A stretch of DNA of 64,000 bases, taken from positions 7,687,501 to 7,751,500 of the forward strand of contig NC_064035.1 of NCBI RefSeq assembly GCF_932526225.1. The letters run 5' to 3'. Position numbers and translations under genes: made by a program. The notes beneath the pieces were generated by a model. That model was not told the DNA's origin. It searched no databases and worked only from the letters and a program-made list of their open reading frames with translations. Below, piece after piece: positions 25,036 to 36,400 of this stretch. The number at the start of each line of letters is the position of its first letter. Within the stretch, counting starts at the first letter, position 1. This DNA is from Nematostella vectensis (lineage: Eukaryota > Cnidaria > Anthozoa > Actiniaria > Edwardsiidae).

Positions 25036-25391
25036 CTTAAGCAAGGACGACGGCGACGGCTAGGACAACGCGATCGAAAAAGATGTTTTCGCGCGTAGTG
25101 ATTAATAATAATTTAATTGCAATGGGATAAGCAAAACATTATAGTCAGAGAGAGATAAAAATAAACTAAGAACATTATTTCTACAGCGGCGAACGTAATT
25201 ATTGGAGTTCACAGTGCAAACGTCAGCGTCCTCAATTGACCGTGAAACTTGGAGTTTTCACTTCGTGGTTTTACGGAAAACGGCTGAAATGTATCAGACA
25301 GAACGCATTGCCACGTGCTGCTATTGAATTCTGAATCAAACCCCATTGTTTTTTGCCATCGGCGTCCGCGTTGCCGTTGTCGTTGCTTAAG
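25036..25391. mobile_element. MITE, about 350 bp, TTAA-flanked
   Basis: Inverted ends: cttaagcaaggacgacggcg at 25036 and, in reverse complement, cttaagcaacgacaacggc from 25391. TTAA is present at both outer edges (25037-25040 and 25387-25390), consistent with a piggyBac-like TTAA duplication. Its right-hand 200 bp are repeated at 28250-28450. It lies at the 5' end of the helicase pseudogene. Confidence 0.75.
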
Positions 25392-25505
25392 ATCCCTTTT
25401 GTTTGACACAAGAAGGAACACAGAGCTGAGATCGTCCGCCATCTTGAATTTTTTCCCGCGAAAAGCCAAGGTCAACTTTCCAGTATTTGGAAAGTAAACG
25501 CTGAT

Positions 25506-25555
25506 TGGCTAATTCGTTTTGCCGCTCTCCAGGGAATCGTGGTCCCAAAGAGCGG
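25506..25555 (-). repeat. Right terminal inverted repeat of the candidate DNA transposon
   Basis: Exact reverse complement of the two left-end blocks, with the central 24 bp of the left copy replaced by 2 bp. The inner end contains attggct (a CCAAT box on the - strand), which could have driven the helicase. Its outer end is 56 bp from the ATG of the glycosyltransferase gene. Confidence 0.65.
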
Positions 25556-25611
25556 CGCGTGATGAATGAAAACCTTGCCTTAGGTTAAAGTTTTAGAAAA
25601 CTAGCAAAACT

Positions 25612-26736
25612 ATGAGTCGATATGCGGGTTCTTGCAAAGTGAAGCATCAGTACTTCGTGGTTATTTGTGTATTTGGAGTGTCATCTATATTCTTCTTTTG
25701 CCTGAGTGGTGATTACAGAGCGCAACCTTGGATGAGAAATAAAACGTCACCTAGATCGGAAAATGCACTTTCCAATAGGACTTACGACAGGGAAGAACGA
25801 GCTGAGAACTCAACTTCAAGTGCGGATTTTATCAAAAAGATAAAGGTGACGGTTTTTATGGGAATAATAACAGCACCTAAACGTGTAGACCGGCGGACAG
25901 CTATCAGAGAAACTTGGTTAAAAACACTCGATCACTACTCGGAGATAGGGATGCGTTTTTTTACGGATGGACTTGGACTAAGTAAGAATGAAACACTGGC
26001 TTTGCAGCTAGAGCAAGCGAAGTATGGCGACTTAGAATTTCTTCCTTTAAAAGGTGGAGTGCGATTTACCTATCGCTTATTGTGGATGATGTTTTTGGCT
26101 TTAGAAAAATATGATTTTAAATTTATCCTTAAAACTGACGACGATTATTTCGTTTGTTTGGAGCATTTAAACTTCGATATCCGCTTCAGATTGCAAGAAA
26201 AGCTCCTAGTCTGGGGATGGTTTCACTGTGAACGTGGTTCCCAGTGGACCGACGAAGGCCTCATCATATTCGGCCGAGATTTTGTCGATGAACTCGTCAA
26301 ACTAAACGAAACATTACAGTGCCACCCGTTTGGGGACCAAGCGATTGGATTGTGGATTAATGCCTTGGCGAGTTATGGATCTGAAGTGACGTTTTTCGCT
26401 GACAACACGAGACTGTTGCATGTGAATTCTCTCGATTCTGAACCATACCTAAAAAACAGCGATCTCTGCACAAGGTTTCTAGGCATTCACCAGGCCTACC
26501 CTGAACGAATGAGAGAGTACTGGAGTTTAGTAAAGACAAATTGGTTTAACGTCTCCTTTGCCGAGGTTCCTAGGGAACCTTATCAGTCTTACTGCCCTTA
26601 TCAAAGAAGATTTGAATGGAGGTACTTTTTGCCACCGTGGCGTTATGAGCCAAAGCCTTGCTGGGGGAGCGAGGGCATTTGGTCGAACTTGGAGAAATTC
26701 GAATATTTCGCAGGACGACAAGAAAGTGGAAAGTGA
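25612..26736 (+). CDS. Glycosyltransferase family 31 protein (beta-1,3-galactosyltransferase-like), intronless
   Basis: 374 residues in a single exon from ATG 25612. A short basic N-terminus and one hydrophobic segment (about residues 13-31) fit a type II Golgi membrane protein. A Ser/Asn-rich stem follows, then the GT31 domain: RRTAIRETW (about residue 101), FFTDGLG, the acidic triad KTDDDYF (about 181) that binds Mn2+ and the UDP-sugar, and FGDQAIGLW in the position of the usual EDV-G motif. The spacing is closest to B3GALT6-type enzymes, which add the second galactose of the proteoglycan linker, but acceptor specificity cannot be read from sequence. The missing Glu-Asp pair at the last motif is unusual. 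Its ATG lies 56 bp past a transposon-end repeat, which may contribute promoter sequence. Confidence 0.85.
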   Translation: MSRYAGSCKVKHQYFVVICVFGVSSIFFFCLSGDYRAQPWMRNKTSPRSENALSNRTYDREERAENSTSSADFIKKIKVTVFMGIITAPKRVDRRTAIRETWLKTLDHYSEIGMRFFTDGLGLSKNETLALQLEQAKYGDLEFLPLKGGVRFTYRLLWMMFLALEKYDFKFILKTDDDYFVCLEHLNFDIRFRLQEKLLVWGWFHCERGSQWTDEGLIIFGRDFVDELVKLNETLQCHPFGDQAIGLWINALASYGSEVTFFADNTRLLHVNSLDSEPYLKNSDLCTRFLGIHQAYPERMREYWSLVKTNWFNVSFAEVPREPYQSYCPYQRRFEWRYFLPPWRYEPKPCWGSEGIWSNLEKFEYFAGRQESGK

Positions 26737-27056
26737 AATAGAAATCTCGGTCGGATTTTGTTCAGGATAATGTACTCTTGATAGGTTGTGTTCCCTGGCA
26801 CCAGAGACCTTTTTATCTGTAATGTATTCTACACCCATTCTACGCTAAATGTACACATTACGATTAAAACCTGTCTTTTTGTTAAAGTTGGCAGAATATT
26901 ATCCTACAAGATCAGATATTGATGTTTTTCCAAAGTACGAAGCTAGAACTTTAAAACGGTATACAGCTTTATTGAGCAAATATTCGCCATTTTGCCGCAA
27001 TTTGACTTGAAAGCTGCCAGTTTTGCCCATTTTCTCATGTCCACAGCCTAACTTTC

Positions 27057-27062
27057 AATAAA
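27057..27062 (+). terminator. Candidate poly(A) signal of the GT31 gene
   Basis: AATAAA about 320 bp after the stop codon. Confidence 0.45.
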
Positions 27063-27223
27063 TAGCCCTGACGTTAAGCAGGTTTACCGTGGCGAATCAA
27101 AATGAAATCACTTTCAAAATGACCACAGGGAACAACGTTTTTCTCTATAGAAAAAATGATAAGCTATTATCGTGCCTATTTTTTCCCCGAGTTTTGATGC
27201 AATGTCCACAATTTCTTAATAAT

Positions 27224-27938
27224 CTCCGTTACCCCAATTAACATATATTTTTCAGGCAGTAAGTTTGGGCGATAGATGATATTACCAAGCCCAATCTGAA
27301 GCCCATGGTCGGTTCTTTATCAAATCAAGTATTTTTTCTTGAGAATTCAAAACTTTGACAAGTTAGCTATTTTAAATAATGTCAAATTGGAGCGTAGAGA
27401 TAAGAGCGTAACCTCCGTTACCGCATTTTTTCCAAGATCAAAAATTCTCAGTGGATTGTGAACTTTACAGGTTTTACAAATGATTGATGTGAACGCAATA
27501 CAATATAGATATTTCTGCTAAACGTGAATTCAAAGATGTGACATCAACAGATTGTTTAAAAAATAACCTCCGTTACCTGCGTTACCGCTTAACCTCCGTT
27601 ACCGCGAGTTTAGGATCTTTAGCTTCTGATCAAACAAGCCAGCTTTCTTAACCTTAGTGAAATGTTTAGAGCCTACAAATATATTTTAAACATTATTTTG
27701 AGTTCTTTGGGCTCTTTTCGGTAAGTTCGAGGCTCATTTGCATCCAGCAAAATGCTCTTTTAGTCAAATATAGTACCATCGAGGTCGAGTTTACTGCACG
27801 CAAATGACACTCGCAATTACATTTCTAGATAATAGAATCGTAAGTGTAATAGTAAAAATGCATTTCATGGGTTTTTAGTAGAAGATACCTGCATTTTGGC
27901 TTTATGCGATCGTAACTAAAATTTGTAACGGAGGTTAC
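27224..27938. repeat. Dispersed cluster of a gtaacctccgttacc motif
   Basis: Copies at 27224-27233, 27408-27422, 27563-27576 and 27590-27603, plus one in opposite orientation at 27925-27938 (gtaacggaggttac). The spacing is irregular, so this is not a tandem array. The surroundings are AT-rich and non-coding. Confidence 0.6.
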
Positions 27939-28249
27939 GAAAAGATGAAAACACAAAATAACGTGTCTATCTCCTTTCAGGGGAGATTTAAAGCTCTTTA
28001 CTGGGATAAAGTTCCTAATGCTCTATCTCAAATCCAGTTATACCGCGCAACAATTTATATACCCAGCGCACACTTAATATTTTTCCATTTGCGAAATTGT
28101 TAGTTTTGCTCAGTTCTATGTTCAAGTTAGGTATCGACTCAAAACTCTGCAAAAGAGAAACCTTAACAAAGCTTCAGCGCACTGCAAATTAATAACAAAA
28201 AATCGAAGTATCCGAATCAAGTAAGTTCTTCCTTACTTATGGGAAATTT

Positions 28250-28450
28250 CAACGTAATTAGGGGAGTTTACACGGCAAACGTCCGCGTCCTCAATTGACC
28301 GTGAAAGTTGGAGTTTTCACGTCGTGGTTTTATGGAAAACGGCTGAAATGTATCAGACAGAATGCATTTTCACGTGCTGCTATTGAATTCTGAATCAAAT
28401 CCCATTGTTTTTTTGCCGTCGTCGTCCACGTTGCGTCGTCGTTGCTTAAG
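28250..28450. repeat. Partial copy of the TTAA MITE
   Basis: Closely similar to 25190-25391, including the terminal gtcgttgcttaag. The left inverted end is missing. Confidence 0.75.
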
Positions 28451-30397
28451 GTCCCTATTATGCTTCATGCGACTGGCGATTAGCGCCTTACCTTCATTAA
28501 GTGCATTCTTCACTTTTGAGCAATTGTCCACCCTGAAGATCTTGTGTTGCCGAATCCAACACGCACGCCAACTTCTCTTGATGGCCATACTGTTCTTCAT
28601 TGCCTTTGGCCTTGAAAACAGTGAAAACGTGGCGAGCAGAATTCTCCATTCAAAATTTCTTAACCGCCGATTCAATAGATTCTTCGCTTTACCGTTTCAA
28701 CTTATCTTTGAAATTCCCAAGTTCAGTAAATAAGAAACTTTTAAGCTCCGATATAATTTCACTTTTATCGGTCATAACGATCAGTTTCGCGTTACTCAAA
28801 ATTACAGTGGTACTAGCGTCCAACATGCGAGATAAAATAATTATCATATCTCTATCGTATATATACGATATGTAGTGCTAAAGTAGTTACGTAATCTTAC
28901 AAAATAAAAATAGTTGTTAAATTTAAACAAAAGATCACGTAATGTGATAACACGTTCTCCGAACCGTAACGAAAACGCTTTCCAACTGCACGTTGTTACG
29001 TTGGAAAGCATTTATGGCCAATGAGCAGCTTTATCACATACTTTTTTTACTCCCTTAGTTTTCCTATTTCTGATTCTCATTGATCAAATAACCTGATTTG
29101 GAGAACCTATTTGAGTTAGAGCTTACATTATCGGTGAGCTATCTGAGATCGGCTTATTTTTGTTGAAATTAGGCCAAAGCCTCAAGTTTAATTCTGAGGT
29201 GCACGTTATAGTGCATGCATTGTTATTAAGTCGCGGAAACCTCGAACATCGCTGTGTTGATCCAGATCCATAGAGATAGTTCCCGAAATGATAAACATCT
29301 GCGATCTTAAGGCTAGGGAAGGCTTCCCTGATAAAAGAGGCTGCCTTTCGCTTCCTTCATTTTACTACCTAGCTGTGATTTTATTTGCAAAAGCAGCCTC
29401 GCACTTCAGTGTCAGCACACTACAGATTCTAGGCTCCTCAGCTCCCATTGCTGGCAACCCCGCCCCCGCACCGGATGCACGACCTACGCCCTATTTTCTA
29501 GTTATACATAGACTTTCAGTGCACTCTGCAAAGCACACTGTTCTTTGTTAGATGTGCAGGCAAGATGTGCAGGTTAGATGTGCAGATATCGATTGAATTT
29601 GTCTATCTCCTCAACAAGAATGTGCCTCATTGGACCCTGGTGTTTGGCTAGAGTACGGTTCCCTGTTGCCTCCCACACACAGTGCAGATGTGGCTGCGTT
29701 TGGCAGGACGGCGTTTTTTGTTTGTTTCTTACCGTATCATCTGGTCCGCCAAGCGAAGAAGCGGCTATCCTTTTGCTGAAGGAGCGAAGTCCTACTGCAG
29801 GCGAAACTGAAACCAAGTCACTCAAAACCAGTTGCACTATATCAGTTTTGTTTAGTGAAATAAATGATGATAATAAAATTTGAATACTAAGATATGAAAA
29901 GGGTCTGATTACTTAAAAAGAAAATCTGCCCCGAGAACCGGTTAAGCCTTCCTTGCACTTTCCTGGTTTAACAGTATTATCGTAAGCAAAAGTAATATGT
30001 AAGTTTTTTTCCCTATCCACGTTACCATTTAGGTTTTTGCGTGACTAAGCATGAATGGAATGTTACAAGCTGGTGGTTTTCCGTATCTAGCCGTTAAACA
30101 CGAGTAAGCGTGGGTTTGAGTTTTGTGTCTCATTTGGAGAATGGCAAGCCAACCAAGTCTACCTCGTATATAGATAGATAAGTAACTAAAGAACTACTAG
30201 CGATACATAATCTCACAGTTGCTGGCTTATGACATAGTGCACAAAAAATATTTCTATACACTAGCACAAACTTGCGCAACCATAGGACCTGTTTAGCTTT
30301 CGAATATTTCTTCATTCTGGCGAGCCCTCCCAAGATAATGAACTAAGGCATATATTTTGAAGTATCCCTTTACAAATGCCTCACACAAACTACTTAT
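28451..30397. other. Intergenic stretch, no gene recognised
   Basis: Contains an 18-bp perfect palindrome (28853-28870, tatcgtatatatacgata) and a hairpin near 28978-29010 (gctttccaac and gttggaaagc). A weak - strand ORF at 28675-28480 has some coding flavour, but no family was recognised. Confidence 0.45.
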
Positions 30398-30403
30398 TTT
30401 ATT
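30398..30403 (-). terminator. Candidate poly(A) signal of TYW4
   Basis: AATAAA on the - strand, 44 bases beyond the stop codon. A second AATAAA (30451-30446) overlaps the stop codon itself. Confidence 0.45.
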
Positions 30404-30446
30404 ATTTCTAATAGTGTTTGTATGAATGATTATATCATTTGGGTTT

Positions 30447-33400
30447 TTATTGTTCGTTATATTCTCCAGTGCTTTTGTCTTGCGAAGTAAGGAAGGCGGC
30501 GTTCAGCACGAGAGCGTTCTGATTCAAGTGCGTTCCAAACGAAAAACAGTTTCCACCTCCACCCAGCACCATGATCCTATCAAACCCGATGTCCACACTG
30601 CAGTGATTGTGAAGCATTACTGGAGAGGAGCTCGGGCTAACCTGTGTAACAAAGGTCAATAAAATTCATGACTTTTTGTGTCATAATGCACAGTATGGAG
30701 ACAGTGAAGACAATAAACATTCTAAGTTCACGGCTATACGGGTCGCGTTTTGACAACACATTTAGCAAAGGAATGCAGAAAAACATGCATTTCAGTTCTG
30801 ATTGTGATTTTCTCCATTGTTTTCTATTACACTTGTTTCATTGTTCTCTATCACACTTTGTTTCACGGGTTGATACAAACCCTTCTAATGTAACAAAGTC
30901 ACTTGATGTTTCTCGGGGCGAGAAAGGTTACACCTGCTCAGATAATAGACTGGTAAGATATGTGCGATAGAGTAATTACCGGAAAAGCGAGCAACTTCCA
31001 CGTCATTGAGACGAGATTAAGCACAGTGGCGCTTGGGCAGCCTGTGGTTTCCTGGCTCACCCCGCCAATCAGAATAAGGCTTTCGCTGCGCAAGTGCGCC
31101 GTATGCGAATATCTATAAGAAAAGAAATGCAGAGAGCATTATTTTAATTGCATTTGATTTTAGTATAAATGCATAGAGCATTATTTTTTAAGTTTTTGCA
31201 CTGGCGGCTGGGAAGCTATCATTCCCTGGTTCTATCACTAGCGACACAGGGATCCCATGGAGAGTCTACCAAGTGCAACTGCAGACCACACCGTGTGGAG
31301 AGGGGGATCCTGTGGCCGCTTGGCTGAGAACGAAGGATGATGGTGGTGATAAATGAACATGCATTATTGTCCAATAACCTAAACCAGGGAAGTGTTAATA
31401 TTTCTTAGAAGTTTTATTCAAAAGTGCTGTTGCTCTTTATGCTTACCTGGGAGGCAAAGGAGGATTTATGTCGATATCCTGCACCTCAAATTTCTGAGAA
31501 AATAGTAACTAGACCTGTCAGTATAATCGACAGTGAGGACACAATTCTATTCATACACACTTGTGTAGTAACTAGACCTGTCAGTATAACGACAGTGAGG
31601 ACACAATTCTATTCATACACACTTGTGTAGTAACTAGACCTGTCAGTATAACGACAGTGAGGACACAATTCTATTCATACACACTTGTGTATTTTGTGGC
31701 TGTCGGATGTGGAAGAGCTTTAGTTAACGCAAGTTGTTTTCGTATTTCATGCGTCCACGTGTAAAGGCAGTATTTAAAAAAAAGAATGATTTCCAGGCAC
31801 AGATCCATGAAAAATTCTGACCTGTTTATGAAACAAAGAAGCTGAACACAGTCGCAACAAATAAATGTATGACGACATGAAGCTTATACTTCACTTACTA
31901 AGTCTCATCATTTCGACCTGTTTACGCAGAGGCGGATACAGGGGGTGGATTGGGTGGATATTCACCCCCCTTTTTAAGTAAAAGATCTGAGATATATGTG
32001 ACCTACCAAGAACCACTGTATCAGTTATAAGCCATCTATCCGGCCATTACCCCCTTCACATTTTGAAATCCTGGATCCGTCCCTGTTACCTGTTACGCAT
32101 TGGTTTACGCAACAGGTGTAAATAGGTCTGTGTCCTGCTTTCTATCAGAATAGTAAAAACCCAGAAAACCAAGACCAGACTCCTTACAAAGCATGCGCAA
32201 AATGCACCAAGTTATTGTCATACCTGGGTGTCGATAAGCTGAAGCGAGGATAGAGGAATACCACTTGTACCCAGCCCCCCAAACAGCAAGATTCCATTCG
32301 ACCCCCAGGGGGTGGCTGTGTGGGAGTGGCGACACATCAGGCGGGAGCCAGACAGGGAAATCTATCAGTGTCAACGAAAAGGTTAATTAATCAATACATA
32401 GGGGTTATTTACCAGCTGGGAGGTCCGTATCGTGAAATACCGTGACCGAGGTCTTAAAAATACTGACCGAGGTCGAAGGCAGAGGTAAGTAATTTCAAGG
32501 CCGAGGTCACGGTATTTCACGATACGGACCGACCTTAACCTGGTAAACCTTTTTTTCCTTTTCTAGCGCCAGCCAAAACATAATCTGAGCGGGCAACGCA
32601 CGCAAAATATCAATTCTCGGACCTAGAGCAGATATAGGATCTCCGGACCGCTCTATTAGCCAATCAGAATGCAGGATTCGTTACCGTGACCGCTAAGAGA
32701 AAATAATTTCTTTTATGCAAAAGATAAAAAGCAGTTCATGAACACAAACCTGAACATGTAAAATAAAATAAAAACTCGCATAAATTTCTCGCCTCGCTTT
32801 TAGTCTGTAAAATACTGAGGGGGAGTTCCGTCTGAGTTAATAAAATTCCTAATTCTCACCTTTGTCCAATTGAAATGTTTGATGTCCAATAAATAACAGT
32901 CATTAAGAGCCAACTCTTGCAGGGTTTTTCCACCGATCACAAGCACACCTTCATCACCTTTGAAATACAACACAAAGTATGGATAAAACCAAAACAGAAG
33001 GTGGAACAGACCCGTTTGGGGTAAGGGTGCTTTTCAAAAACCACTCAACCAATATACTAAATAAATTTCAGTTAATGGAAGCCGTACTTTTATTAGCTGC
33101 AATAGATATTCTCAAATTGCACTCGCCTTGAGTCAGTATATTTTTATAATAATAGTAACCTAAAAACAAAACAAAAACTAATCTAAAAAATCAATCTAAG
33201 AAATAAACCAAAAAGGCGGAATCCCCATACAGTAGTTGTTAAGTTTGTGTCAGTGATTCTTGCATCCTTATTTTCTACTGTAACAAGGTAGCGCATGTTG
33301 CCCTATAAAACTGCCAATAAAATATTTTTTCCCGAGTGTTCGGTTTGTTTGTAAACATATCCTGACAGATAACAAAAACAGCCAAGCCCTCGCAATCTTC

Positions 33401-36400
33401 AGGGATGAGACTACCATTGAGATTATGAGATTACCATTTCCAGTGATTAGAGTGGTAGCAGAATGCCGCCATCTTGGGCTGGGACTGTCTCCTTGACAAC
33501 AGACAACACGTGCTGTATAAGTACATCCCACATTGTTTTGATAATCACTTGGCACAGCTGTGACTTCATTTGAGAATGTGTGCGAGGCTCCAGAAATTCC
33601 TGTGTGAGTCCCTAGAGTGCAGTCTTTGCTTGAAGTTTCAGCGGCATTCGAATGTGATTGACCCATCAGGTCGGAGTCCAGGGATGTCACATGACGCTCG
33701 ATTGAGAGAAGTATGGTTTGAGTACATGGCTTGTACGGCGATGTGCGCCCTCCATACACCAAAATCGTGTTGTCGCTCAGCAGATTCATAGTGTGGAACA
33801 TTCGAGCACCTGAAGTGAGAATAGGGAGATTTGAATCCAAGAAATCCAGGTAAGCGCTTTCATCCTGTAACTCACACTTTGATACACTGGAAAATTGCAT
33901 AGCAATTTTCGTCTTTAAGACAAAAATTTGTCAGAGTCAAGTACCAGTTTTTGTTGGACCATATTATAGTATTATAGTATTTTGATTTATTAATTTACAT
34001 GGGGATATAAAGGTAGCAATCTTTGGTATATCTAGAAAAAGCAAGAAATAAATAAATGTAACACAAATACATAAGAAGGTAACAAAAAAAACTCACCAAA
34101 ATTATCGCCAGAGGTAGCTTGAGATGTTATACATTTCCATTCCCCTGTAGGAAAAACAACATTACATCCAACATTACAGCATTTCCATTGATAACGTTAA
34201 GCATAGCAATAATAAATAATTACAATTTAGAGATTTAGGAATAGCAAGATGGTAATGGAGCAATGTTATGACCTACAGTAAAAAGGGAGTTGTCTAGGGC
34301 TGGGGGATAGGGTCCGCAGTGAAGAAAACCTCTGGGGTGGAGGAAAGGGTTATAGCATACTTAGTATTTCCATCAGAAAAAAAACCTTGGTACTCTTGGT
34401 AACAAAGGTAAGCTTGCCAAGAAAATACTGTAATGACCTCTAACATTTCTGAAAGTAAGTGGTCACGTTCCAACTCTACCTCACCTTGAGAGAAGCAGAC
34501 AACATGCATTCCGGAGATTCTTGTGTGCCTATTGTTTTGCAGGCCAAAGCCCCCAGTTACCACCACCAAGTCATCTGATAATGCCACACCACAGTGACCA
34601 TACCTGCAACCGAAAACCATTTCAAGGTGACACCTTGTTCAAGGAAGAAGAAGGTTCTGCCGAATGCAATCTATGGTTATGTACATTTTCAAGAAAAAAC
34701 AAAGGTTTCGATTTATGGTCTTCAGTGTGAAGGTTTTTTAAACTTAGGTTTTTCATATAGCAAAAATGGAAGTCTTCGAATACAGTCACATCACTGATGG
34801 TTTCTGCACTTGATTAAAATAAAACAACAATTACCAACATGGTGATCACTGATAACACATGGGAAAAGAATTTAATCCATGTAGTTCATGAGCACTAGTA
34901 GGAGGTAACTTTATATCATTACTTTACAGTGTTGAATACGATTTGAATACACTTGGTGTGTAGGCGTACTTTTTTAAGACAGAGAAAAAAACTCTGTTTT
35001 CAAAAACTCATGTTTTCGGTACAAGAAAATGTGGCATACAAGTGGATGGGGTCTAATTACAATGTCAGTCACAATCATACAGTACTGTATTGTACATTTC
35101 TATCAAAATGTTATAAACATAAAAATTCCATTGTTACCTTTTTATTTCATCCCCATCAGAAACTGTGTGCAGATGAGACATTTCAGAACAAGAGAAACTT
35201 GACTTGTTTTCTAAAATAGACATAATGTTACATCTAAGATAACAAGCTTTCTACTACGCTATTCTTTAATATTCCCTCACCATTATTCTCCTGAGGTAAC
35301 ATTTGTTTGGCCATGGCTTCACAACTCCCTTTTAATCCACAAATCAGAATGTAATGTGAGCATTTCAAATGCCACTCCTAAAAGGGAGAAACTATGTATG
35401 AAATTTCATATTTGTGACATATTTACAAGTTTCATGAATCAATGCTTACCTCAAATTCATCAAAAGGCTCAATAGCTTCAACTCTTTGTTTCTCTTCCAC
35501 AGGTAGGTTGTTAAAAAAGGAGTTCATGTCTTGATATTGGGCTTTGGTCCAGCCCTACAAAAGGTAAGGGAATACCTATGAGTCTCAAAATGAGAAATAC
35601 GCTCGGTTCACCACTCGTATCGTGATTGTCACTTATTTATTCTACCACGCTGTTTATAGAAAAGGGGCTCTGAATTTAAGAGAAAAAAAATCCATATAAA
35701 TCTGCAATTTTACAATAGCAAGCAAAGGACATTGCATCTGCAAAACTGTGCCTGCCTGATAAATAGAACACTTCCTACTCAAACTCAGCCGAACTTCATC
35801 TGTTTTTGATTGGTAAGCAATCTTTTTTTTACTCAATCGAAAGCCGCTCTACAGTTCATTTTCCTAGGCCATGCTACATTCCTGTTTCACAGATTATTCT
35901 GCAAGCTATTTTGCTCTATTTTTGCTGTTCAAGTATCATTCCAAGTCATTGAAATTAAAATTACTAATTAAAATGTTGGCTTATTTGGTGTTTTGCACAT
36001 CCTCACCTTTTCTATGTACCTCTGAACCTGTGCTTGGGGGCTTGGATAGCTTGTAATACTCCGCAGTGGTGACCCAAGCCGGTTAAAGTGGTTGATCCTA
36101 TGTTAAGGCAGTATCATAAAGAGCTTAAGACACTTTTACAACTTTGTTCAAACATACAGTCTTGTGTTACACTGACAAAAAATGGAGCAAGGACCAAAAG
36201 GAGAACATGTTAATTAAAAATACTTTTGTCCTCTTTCCAAGCTACCATATCCATAATCATGTTTATTCTAACTGTAGATGTATACGAGTTCAACAATAGC
36301 AATCCAGCTTGTATGAGTTTAAGCCTTAGAAATACTCACATGACAACACCAAATGGGTCTTCAGGATAAACCTGTAGATCAGAGCACTTAATTCAATGAC

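Larger units (their letters stand above)
12512..25555. mobile_element. Candidate DNA transposon carrying a DUF6589-type gene and a RecQ-type helicase, with nested insertions
   Basis: What is seen: 12507-12536 is the exact reverse complement of 25531-25560 (30 of 30), and 12561-12583 is the exact reverse complement of 25506-25528 (23 of 23). These blocks bracket a + strand DUF6589-type gene (12732-20146) and a - strand RecQ-like helicase (25034-21522), which converge. CGCG lies immediately outside both ends (12508-12511 and 25556-25559). It could be a 4-bp target duplication or, being palindromic, part of the terminal repeat. Known, from memory: helicase-encoding members of the Academ superfamily have been reported, with short 3-4 bp target duplications. 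Inferred: this is a dead copy of such an element; subtracting nested insertions leaves about 6.5 kb. Alternative: two unrelated copies of a common repeat happen to flank these pseudogenes. Confidence 0.55.

Noticed and set aside
30426-30662. 78-codon + strand ORF with a signal-peptide-like start and dibasic sites, possible secreted peptide
   Set aside because: It is antisense to the last TYW4 exon, whose C-terminal Kelch motif is unmistakable.
31203-31354. Coding-looking + strand stretch (WRVYQVQLQTTPCGEGD)
   Set aside because: It lies in a TYW4 intron, has no supporting splice structure and no recognised family.
34634-34803. Possible additional TYW4 exon on the - strand
   Set aside because: It is open in the right phase but would leave an intron of only 31 bases before the next exon and still does not fix the phase.
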